The notes under the pieces were generated by a model. The model ran no database searches and was not told where the DNA came from. It saw only the letters and a list, made by a program, of their open reading frames with translations. A stretch of DNA of 64,000 nt from contig NZ_LN850107.1 in assembly GCF_900070365.1 (NCBI RefSeq), forward strand, positions 5,394,001-5,458,000, read 5' to 3'. The translations under genes were made by a program, and so were the position numbers. Source of the DNA: Alloactinosynnema sp. L-07. Its GTDB lineage: Bacteria > Actinomycetota > Actinomycetes > Mycobacteriales > Pseudonocardiaceae. Of this stretch, positions 58,078 through 64,000 are shown in pieces (position 1 is the stretch's first letter; every line of letters begins with the position of its first letter).

Positions 58078-59244
58078 GTGCCTCGAACCACCCTTGTACC
58101 CAGGCTGCGCCCGTTCACGTCGACGATCTTCGCCGAGATGACCGCACTGGCGGTGAGCACTGGCGCGGTGAACCTGGGCCAGGGCTTCCCGGACACCGAC
58201 GGCCCCGCCGCAATGCTCGCCGCCGCCCAAGAAGCGATCGGCGCGGGGATCAACCAGTACCCACCCGGCCCCGGCCGCCCCGAACTGCGCGCGGCCATCG
58301 CGGCCCAGCGCTCGCGCTACGGGACCCATTTCGACCCGGACACCGAGATCCTGGTGACCGTCGGCGCCACCGAAGCCATCGCCGCATCCCTGCTGGCCCT
58401 GGTCGACGTCGGCGACGAAGTGATCATGTTCGAGCCCTACTACGACTCCTACGCGGCCTCGGTCGCCATGTCCGGCGCCACCCGCCGCGTGGTCTCTCTG
58501 GCCGAGGAGCCCTCCGGCCGGTTCGGCCTCGACGTGGACGCACTCCGGGCAGCGGTGACTCCCGCGACCAAGGCCATCCTGGTCAACACGCCCCACAACC
58601 CGACCGGCACTGTCCTAACGGCAGAAGAACTCGCCGAGATCGCCGCCGTCTGCGTCGAACACGACCTCCTGGCGATCACCGACGAGGTCTATGAGGACTT
58701 GCTGTTCGACGGTCTGCGGCACGTACCGCTGGGTTCCCTCCCGGACATGGCCTCCCGCACGCTGACGATCTCCAGCGCGGGCAAGAGCTTCAACTGCACC
58801 GGCTGGAAGATCGGCTGGGTCTGCGGCCCCGCCGAACTGGTGGCGGCGGTCCGCTCGGCCAAACAGTTCCTCACCTTCGTCGGCGGAGCCCCCTTCCAGC
58901 CCGCCATCGCCCACGCCCTCAACCACGAGAGCGCCTGGGTCAAGGACCTGCGCGACTCACTGGCCAACAAGCGCGACCGCTTGTCAGCGGGCTTGGCAGA
59001 GGCCGGGTTCGGCGTGCGTCCGACGGCGGGGACCTACTTCGTGTGCGCGGACGTCCGACCACTCGGCTTCACCGACGGTCTCGAACTGTGCAGGGAACTC
59101 CCAGGCCGAATCGGCGTGGCGGGCGTCCCGGTCCAGGTCTTCACCGACAACCCAGACCGCTGGCGCCACCTGGTCCGCTTCGCCTTCTGCAAGAAGGACG
59201 AGATCCTGGACGAAGCCATCGAACGCCTCCACAAGCTGGGCTAG
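58078..59244 (+). CDS. dapC: PLP aminotransferase, DapC-like
   Basis: 388 residues, fold type I aminotransferase. AVNLGQGFPDTDGP, NQYPPGPGRPELR, VGATEAIAASLLAL, NTPHNPTGTVL, ITDEVYEDLLFDG and the PLP lysine in TISSAGKSFNCTGWKIGWVCG. Highly similar over its length to mycobacterial Rv0858c (N-succinyl-diaminopimelate aminotransferase) as remembered, so a role in lysine/meso-DAP synthesis is probable; relatives with other substrates exist. Starts at GTG 58078. Its stop shares CTAG with the converging CHAT gene's stop. Confidence 0.85.
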   Translation: MPRTTLVPRLRPFTSTIFAEMTALAVSTGAVNLGQGFPDTDGPAAMLAAAQEAIGAGINQYPPGPGRPELRAAIAAQRSRYGTHFDPDTEILVTVGATEAIAASLLALVDVGDEVIMFEPYYDSYAASVAMSGATRRVVSLAEEPSGRFGLDVDALRAAVTPATKAILVNTPHNPTGTVLTAEELAEIAAVCVEHDLLAITDEVYEDLLFDGLRHVPLGSLPDMASRTLTISSAGKSFNCTGWKIGWVCGPAELVAAVRSAKQFLTFVGGAPFQPAIAHALNHESAWVKDLRDSLANKRDRLSAGLAEAGFGVRPTAGTYFVCADVRPLGFTDGLELCRELPGRIGVAGVPVQVFTDNPDRWRHLVRFAFCKKDEILDEAIERLHKLG

Positions 59245-61217
59245 GCGCCGAAGCAGAGGAAACCCAGGTGGCCGTGCGCCATCTGGGCCTCCGCAAGCGC
59301 TTGCGAAAACCGCTGACCGCTGGCAACTCCTGCGTGGAACGCGCGCATGAAGGAACCAGCCCGCCCATCCGGCACAGGAATGTCGCTCGCGATCACCGAA
59401 GCGGTCCCGCGAGCCAACAACGACTCGGCGAACCCAGCCGACTCGCACGCGGCCAAAACCACCTGACCCGGGACAGACCGAAAGTCGGCGGGCCTCAGCA
59501 AACCGTCCGCCAACGCGAGCGCAGGCCCAAACCGCCCATGCGCGGCGATGTGAACCAGCCGCGCACCCCTCGTCAACGCGACAGCCCGCACCGTCGCCGC
59601 TTCCCCGGTGAACGCGACACCGCCGTGGCGAGTCCGCAGATCCTCAACCTCCGCTGACGCGTGCGAAAGCCCAGACCCGGCGATCCACACCGCGTCTCCC
59701 CTGGCAGGCCGCACCCGATCCGCGCGCACCCAAGCCGACGCGGAAGGCGCCACCACCAGCGGCCTCCCGATGAACGACGGCAACGCGGACCACAGAATCC
59801 TGAGATCACCAGGCACGATCACCAACTCCCGATCACCAGCCGCCCGCGACACCTCCGCCACCAGCCCGTCAACGGCCGCCGCTGCCGCGACCGGCTCCCC
59901 ACAGCCACCGCGGGCCGCGAGCGCACACCCCCGCCGCAACATCTCACCGGCCGCGACTATCCGCTCAGCCGAACCCAACTCATGCAGCCGGAACCGGCTC
60001 CGCACCACGGAAACAGCCATCATCTGTCCCTTATGGACAAACAGATTCACCAGCGCCCGCTCACCCAGCTGACCCGCCACGTCCAGCGATCCAGGCTCGA
60101 TCCACGAGAACACGGTCCGCGGATCACCACCCGCCACCGCCTCCGAAAGCCCCGCCGCGGCCAAGCGATGATCAGGCATGCCCGCACGGCAAGCGGCGAA
60201 CACACCCTGACGCGTCTTCGCGGTCCGACTCCTGGCCAACCAGCCAAGTGAGCGAAGTTCAGCTGACGTGGCATGCCGGTGCCGTTCAACCAGATCCGCC
60301 CGGCCACCCAGCAAGTGCAACTCGGCCGCCTCGACCAGCCACCCCGCCCGCTCACAGGCCACTGCGACCGGAGCGGAAGGCTTTCCGGCCGCGCGCAGCC
60401 GAACGGCAACGGCTCGATCGGCCCACGCGGGCCGGCCCTGTGCCTGGAACAACTCGACAGCCGCCTCAGCCGAGGTCACAGCAGCCGAGCGGTCACCCGC
60501 GCGCAGTGCGCACCGCGCGTGGGCAAGAGTCGCCTCGGCGAAGTCCGGACCACGCCCGGCGACGCCGAGCAACGAGGACGCCCGGGCCAGAGCCTTCCCC
60601 GCTTCTTCCACGCGACCCGTCCCCAGTAGTGCATTGGCCCGATCGACCAACACCTCTGGACGGCGGGTGGCATCGATGCCTGCCTCCGCGTAGAGGACCA
60701 GTGCCCGATCGAACTCACCGGCCTGTGCGGCGACGAAACCCTTGTTGTGCAAGCAAGTCGCGGCCCGCTCGAACTCGGAGAGACCGCGATACAGGGCGCG
60801 GGCCTCGTCCAACAGGTCATGCGCCAAGGAGAAACGGTGCAGGTATCCCGCGCTCACCCCGGCCCCAACCAGCGCGTTGGCACGCCAACGCGGATCTTCC
60901 ACGGCATCCGCTGCCGCGCTCAGCACGTCGAAGGCGGACTTGTGGTCGGCCTCCATGCAGAGTCGGAGGCCCGTCAGGCAATCGGCCCGTCCACGTAGCC
61001 GCGTGGGCAGCTTCGGCTTGGCGGTGGTGATCAACCGACTGGCGGAGGTGTGGTCGCCGAGTTGTTGGCAGATCCACGCCAGCACCAGTTCGGACTCCGC
61101 TGCCTGCGCCCGCGTCGCCGCGATGGCGAGAGCGCGGCGGGCGTGTGGTTTGGCCAGGAGTGGTTCGCCGCGTTCCTGGTGGGCGAGGGCGGCGGCGTGG
61201 TGTCGGGTCCAGGTCAT
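59241..61217 (-). CDS. TPR-CHAT domain protein (caspase-like), locus B
   Basis: 658 residues. The first ~380 form tetratricopeptide-like helical repeats (TKPKLPTRLRGRADC, ALVLYAEAGIDATRRPEVLVDRANALLG in part). The C-terminal ~250 are a CHAT (caspase HetF-associated with TPR) domain with catalytic His560 in LVHIAAHGRFG and Cys591 in VVLAACESAGF. It also has MPVPDGRAGSFMRAFHAGV-like IPVPDGRAGSFMRAFH. The spacing of the dyad is right for an active protease. It overlaps the small upstream gene by four bases (ATGA), making it the last gene of the sigma-LDPVP-CHAT operon. CHAT proteases are known from abortive-infection and stress systems. Confidence 0.9.
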   Translation of the reverse strand: MTWTRHHAAALAHQERGEPLLAKPHARRALAIAATRAQAAESELVLAWICQQLGDHTSASRLITTAKPKLPTRLRGRADCLTGLRLCMEADHKSAFDVLSAAADAVEDPRWRANALVGAGVSAGYLHRFSLAHDLLDEARALYRGLSEFERAATCLHNKGFVAAQAGEFDRALVLYAEAGIDATRRPEVLVDRANALLGTGRVEEAGKALARASSLLGVAGRGPDFAEATLAHARCALRAGDRSAAVTSAEAAVELFQAQGRPAWADRAVAVRLRAAGKPSAPVAVACERAGWLVEAAELHLLGGRADLVERHRHATSAELRSLGWLARSRTAKTRQGVFAACRAGMPDHRLAAAGLSEAVAGGDPRTVFSWIEPGSLDVAGQLGERALVNLFVHKGQMMAVSVVRSRFRLHELGSAERIVAAGEMLRRGCALAARGGCGEPVAAAAAVDGLVAEVSRAAGDRELVIVPGDLRILWSALPSFIGRPLVVAPSASAWVRADRVRPARGDAVWIAGSGLSHASAEVEDLRTRHGGVAFTGEAATVRAVALTRGARLVHIAAHGRFGPALALADGLLRPADFRSVPGQVVLAACESAGFAESLLARGTASVIASDIPVPDGRAGSFMRAFHAGVASGQRFSQALAEAQMAHGHLGFLCFGA

Positions 61218-61600
61218 GAGAGCCACTCCGAGACCAAGGGGACGTCGCCGTCTCGGTGCAGGACAAGGCGCACCCGGCCGGAAACTCGCGCGGAGAAGCC
61301 GCCGACCACGTCCACGGGCACCTCGACCACACCCTCGCCGCTGTGGAGTTCCACGCGGGTGACCGGGATGGCCAGCAGCCCGGAGAGGTGGTCGGACAGT
61401 TCGATCACGCAGGCGGCCGAACGCCAGATCCGGGCCTCGCCGCGAACCGCGGCGGCCGGGGTCGGGGTCAGGGCCAGCCAATCCCATCGCGCGCCAAGGA
61501 AGGCTCCGGCGGCGACGGCGGCGCGGTGGACTCGGGTGGGGACCGGGTCGAGGCGGTCGAGCATGCCCGCGAGGTCGGCGAGCAGGTCGGCGTCGGTCAT
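61214..61600 (-). CDS. small LDPVP-motif protein (locus B)
   Basis: 128 residues. N-terminal helices with MLDRLDPVPTRVHRAAVAAG, then a beta-rich half (GEGVVEVPVDVVGG, FSARVSGRVRLVLHRDG). It parallels the 159-residue protein of locus A: same motif position, same order after a sigma factor. It overlaps the sigma gene upstream and the CHAT gene downstream by four bases each, so the three are made in fixed proportion. Candidate sigma modulator or adaptor between CHAT and sigma; unproven. Confidence 0.78.
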   Translation of the reverse strand: MTDADLLADLAGMLDRLDPVPTRVHRAAVAAGAFLGARWDWLALTPTPAAAVRGEARIWRSAACVIELSDHLSGLLAIPVTRVELHSGEGVVEVPVDVVGGFSARVSGRVRLVLHRDGDVPLVSEWLS

Positions 61601-62148
61601 CCGGCCACCTCTTCCGGCATGCCGAACACGGCGAGCGTGCGGCGCAGGGTGTCCAGGCAGCGGCCCTTGGTGTTGCCGATGCTGCCCGGGGCGACGCCGA
61701 TCGCCCTGGCCATGCGGGCGTAGCTGAGCCCGGGGGCGAAGGCGACGAGGCCTAGCAGCGTGCGACAGCGTTCCGGGAGAGTGGCGAAGGCCCGCCAGAG
61801 AAGGTCGTCGCGCTCGGTGCGCAGAGTCGTCGTCTCGGGTGCGTTCTCGTCGGGAACATCATCGAACGCCTCCGACACCACCACCCGCGCCCGGTCCGCG
61901 ATGACCCGCAGCGACTCCCGGCGCGCGGTGGTGACCAGCCAGGCCGGGAGACGGTCTGGCGCGTGCAGGCCGGTGATGTTCTCGGCCAGCGTGATCCACG
62001 TGCTCTGACTGACATCGGCCGCGTCGGAGTCGGTGAGCCGGTGGGAGCGGGCGACCCGCCAGACGAGTCCGCTGAAGCGGTCCACCAACTCCCGCCAGGC
62101 GAACTGGTCGCCCGCACCTGCCTCGCGGACGAGCTCCGCAGTGTCCAC
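61597..62148 (-). CDS. ECF-like RNA polymerase sigma factor (locus B)
   Basis: 183 residues. Region 2: FSGLVWRVARSHRLTDSDAADVSQSTW and WLVTTARRESLRV. Region 4: LPERCRTLLGLVAF, YARMARAIGVAPGSIGNTKGRCLDTLRRTL. The GSIGxTxGRCLxxLR end is shared with the locus A sigma. Start GTG 62148 with GGGAGG five bases upstream; that ribosome site is buried in a 14-bp hairpin. No classical anti-sigma gene follows. Confidence 0.92.
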   Translation of the reverse strand: MDTAELVREAGAGDQFAWRELVDRFSGLVWRVARSHRLTDSDAADVSQSTWITLAENITGLHAPDRLPAWLVTTARRESLRVIADRARVVVSEAFDDVPDENAPETTTLRTERDDLLWRAFATLPERCRTLLGLVAFAPGLSYARMARAIGVAPGSIGNTKGRCLDTLRRTLAVFGMPEEVAG

Positions 62149-62154
62149 TGTGTC

Positions 62155-62198
62155 CTCCCGTTGATCGTTTCCGGCGGTCGGACGACGATCAACGGGAG
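62155..62198 (-). promoter_or_regulatory. leader hairpin sequestering the sigma factor's Shine-Dalgarno
   Basis: In the minus-strand transcript CTCCCGTTGATCGT pairs perfectly with ACGATCAACGGGAG across a 16-nt loop. The 3' arm contains most of the GGGAGG ribosome site of the sigma gene, whose GTG follows six bases later. It could be a thermosensor, a ligand- or protein-controlled switch, or an attenuator between subtilase and sigma genes. Confidence 0.75.
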
Positions 62199-62211
62199 AC
62201 GGCTCCGCAGG

Positions 62212-63285
62212 TCACACCATCGAGTGAGGCGCTCCCTTGTGGAGCGCGGTGGCGAGGGCGGCGGCCACCTGGGGTGCGGCGAATGAGGTGCCACTCCAGC
62301 GGGCGGCGCCGTATTCACGGGTGGTTGGGGTGAGGCGGACGTGGGCGCTGACGATGTCGACGCCGGGGGCCGTGGTGTCGACCCACGGGCCGCGGCCGGA
62401 GAACGGGGCGGGCTGACCGTCGGCTGTGGTCGCGCCGACGGCGATGACGGCCGGGTGGGCTGCGGGCCAGAAGGGGCGAGTGGTCGCGGTGTTGCCCGCG
62501 GCCGCGACGAATCGGGTGTCCCCGAACTTCTCCAGTTCGCGGGCCAGGACCGGTGGGCACTGGTCGTCTGGAGTGTGGCAGCCGAAGGTCATGACGACGA
62601 TGTCGATCTTCTCGCCGACCGACGCCGCGTGTTCGCGGGTTCGGCGGAGGGCGGTGGCGACGGTGCGGTCGTCGGTCAGGCCGTGGGAGGTCAGGACCCG
62701 GTGGTGGCGCAGGGTGGCACCAGGGGCATGTCGCAGCAGGATCCCGGTGACGAAGGTGCCGTGGCCTGCCTGCTGATCGGCCACCCCATCCCCGTCGAGG
62801 TCGAGGATCTCCTGGTGGGGGCCCCATTCACCGAACCAGGGGCGGTCGGTGAACCAAGGATGCGCGTCGACGCCGGTGTCCAGGATGAGCACGGTCACCG
62901 GGGTGTCCCAGACCTCGACGGCGGGCGCGGGCGGCAGCGGGACCGGCACCGGGGTCGCGCCCGTGCCGTGCAGGATCGGGGAGCCGACCATGACGGTGTG
63001 GACGTGGTTGATCGAGATCGGCAGCCCGGGATGGTCGGCGGCGATCGCGACCGGGTCCACGTCCGGTCGGAGTCGAACCACCGCTGGGCCCTCCACCCGA
63101 TCGATCCAGCGGCTCAGTGCCACTTCGACCCGGGGCAGGTCCGACCGGGCGACCAGCAGTTCGCCGCGGCGGATGAGGGACTCGGTGGGGCCGCCGGGGT
63201 CGTGCAGGTGCAGGCCCGGGTGGCGGTCGGCGAGTTCGTGAATGTGCACATCGGACACCGTGACGCGGTCCGGCGAGTAGCGCAC
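62212..63285 (-). CDS. leaderless subtilisin-family (S8) serine peptidase, locus B
   Basis: 357 residues. Catalytic Asp136 in LILDTGVDAH, His175 in AGHGTFVTG, the oxyanion Asn in AAAGNTATTRP, and Ser in WSGTSFAAPQVAAAL. An acidic insertion (DLDGDGVAD) lies between Asp and His and may bind calcium. About 125 residues precede the catalytic domain. They look like a non-secretory recognition domain: no signal peptide and no classical I9 propeptide. The sigma-LDPVP-CHAT operon follows 63 bp downstream on the same strand. Probably cytoplasmic, perhaps acting on or activated with the CHAT protein. Confidence 0.9.
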   Translation of the reverse strand: MRYSPDRVTVSDVHIHELADRHPGLHLHDPGGPTESLIRRGELLVARSDLPRVEVALSRWIDRVEGPAVVRLRPDVDPVAIAADHPGLPISINHVHTVMVGSPILHGTGATPVPVPLPPAPAVEVWDTPVTVLILDTGVDAHPWFTDRPWFGEWGPHQEILDLDGDGVADQQAGHGTFVTGILLRHAPGATLRHHRVLTSHGLTDDRTVATALRRTREHAASVGEKIDIVVMTFGCHTPDDQCPPVLARELEKFGDTRFVAAAGNTATTRPFWPAAHPAVIAVGATTADGQPAPFSGRGPWVDTTAPGVDIVSAHVRLTPTTREYGAARWSGTSFAAPQVAAALATALHKGAPHSMV

Positions 63286-63296
63286 GGCATGTCACC

Positions 63297-63342
63297 CGGA
63301 GTGGTGAATTCCACACTCCGTGATCGTGGGGCGCCCGGAGTG
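63297..63342. repeat. CGGAGTG half-site cluster upstream of the S8 gene
   Basis: CGGAGTG at 63297-63303 and 63336-63342 and its complement CACTCCG at 63314-63320, within the divergent promoter region of the S8 gene and the secreted Pro-rich protein. Likely binding sites for a regulator. Confidence 0.5.
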
Positions 63343-63454
63343 CGGCCATTCACCGTCTTTCCGGGTGGATCGCACGCGGTTAGGGTGCAGAAATGCGATC
63401 GAGTCGTGGATAGTGGCTTGGTTGCTCCGGGTAGCGATTGCCGCTGGACCACGG

Positions 63455-64000
63455 ATGGTGGTGACGAGTGTGGACCGCACGGTGAAGACCCTGCTGGTGC
63501 GGCTCGTCGTCGTCCTGGGAGCCGTGATCGGTGCGTGGCTGTTGTTCGCGGGCACAGCGTCCGCTGAGGACAAGCCGCGACCGGACAAATCGCATGGCCT
63601 TGTCGACGAAGTACTGGCGCCACTTGTCGGTGGCGCGTCGGGGAAAGCGTCCAACAGCGTCAACGCCGCCCCGCTCGAGCCCGAGCCCCAGCCGGTGACC
63701 GAGCCCGAGCCCCAGCCCGCCGCGAACCAGCGCCCGCAGCCGGAAGTCGTCAGCGCGCCGCCCGCGGTCAACACCAAGCCCGTCCCCGCGCCCAAGCCCG
63801 CGCCGCCGCCCGTGTGGGTCGCGCCGCCACCCGCTCCCGCACCCGTGCCGGTCGTGCATGTCGCGAAGGCGCCCGCTCGGCCGCACGTGCAGGTCCAGGT
63901 CCCCAAACCCGCCCCGACCCCCGTCAACCAGGTCGTCAGCACCCCGCCCCGGCAGGCCGACCCGCCGCAGGTGCCAGAACAGCCGACCGCGCCCGGTGCG
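63455..64000 (+). CDS. secreted Pro-rich protein, 3' truncated by window end
   Basis: 182 codons visible, open to the window edge. Starting at ATG 63455 (GTG 63458/63461 also possible), a basic N-terminus and hydrophobic helix (LLVRLVVVLGAVIGAWLLF) end in a signal-peptidase site like AGTASAED. A long Pro/Ala/Val-rich region follows with PEPQP repeats and PAPKPAPPP. Resembles wall-spanning linkers of actinobacterial surface proteins; the functional domain is not in view. Confidence 0.7.
   Translation, partial: MVVTSVDRTVKTLLVRLVVVLGAVIGAWLLFAGTASAEDKPRPDKSHGLVDEVLAPLVGGASGKASNSVNAAPLEPEPQPVTEPEPQPAANQRPQPEVVSAPPAVNTKPVPAPKPAPPPVWVAPPPAPAPVPVVHVAKAPARPHVQVQVPKPAPTPVNQVVSTPPRQADPPQVPEQPTAPGA

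Overview
The window is high-GC, gene-dense actinobacterial DNA. It carries mycothiol biosynthesis (mshA), many GTG starts, Scr1-type XRE/DUF397 pairs, a PspC protein and DUF2505/DUF2516 proteins. From memory, mshA-ybjN, an L,D-transpeptidase beside an SDR, DUF2505-murB and XRE-hbhA-DUF2516 all have counterparts in the M. tuberculosis Rv0474-Rv0487 neighbourhood, here rearranged. The gene mix points to a free-living Pseudonocardiales species; that placement is inference.

Layout. 1-14.9 kb is mostly housekeeping: a DUF4349 lipoprotein fragment, ybjN-mshA, a decayed alpha/beta hydrolase, an L,D-transpeptidase, an SDR, a MerR/TipA-type regulator with a textbook 19-bp-spacer promoter, a methyltransferase, DUF2505, murB, purU, GNAT, quinone-oxidoreductase, SRPBCC and LOG proteins, an orphan NarL-type regulator and a YbaK deacylase. 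15.0-18.2 kb is an unusual cassette (locus A): a papain-family (C1) protease without a signal peptide, a small protein sharing a module with the protease C-terminus, a chagasin-type cysteine-protease inhibitor, an ECF-like sigma factor and a small helical/beta protein. 18.3-29.3 kb holds helD, a CapA-like lipoprotein, and a form II CO-dehydrogenase-like molybdenum hydroxylase cluster with maturation genes and a PadR regulator. 29.5-36.8 kb holds a Pls-type (poly-amino-acid synthetase-like) NRPS, an M1 aminopeptidase, a metallo-hydrolase, and the MoxR-type coxD ATPase displaced from the cox operon. 37.0-38.4 kb is an intact IS3-family element (target duplication GAAC) next to a very large stem-loop. 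38.4-43 kb holds DUF2516, the XRE-hbhA operon, an XRE/DUF397 pair and a lower-GC DddA-like deaminase toxin with Imm1 immunity protein. 43-58 kb carries a kinase, a zinc-ribbon protein, a hydroxybutyrate-dehydrogenase-like SDR with MHS transporter and PucR regulator, an M43 secreted protease, an archaeal-type ATPase, an ABC exporter with PadR regulator, a possible RhiA-like pair, DUF445 and dapC. 59.2-63.3 kb is locus B: a TPR-CHAT protease-like protein, a small helical/beta protein, a sigma factor and a leaderless subtilase.

The most interesting system is the pair of loci A and B. Each joins a sigma factor of the same subfamily (shared GRCL...LR C-terminal signature) to a co-transcribed small protein with an N-terminal LDPVP motif and a beta-rich C-terminus. 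Each also carries cytoplasmic proteases from unrelated folds: papain plus its chagasin inhibitor in A, subtilase plus CHAT in B. Locus B has a 14-bp hairpin that buries the sigma factor's Shine-Dalgarno, and locus A has a strong hairpin between protease and inhibitor. I infer two versions of a sigma-controlled intracellular proteolytic response module, possibly for stress, development or defence.
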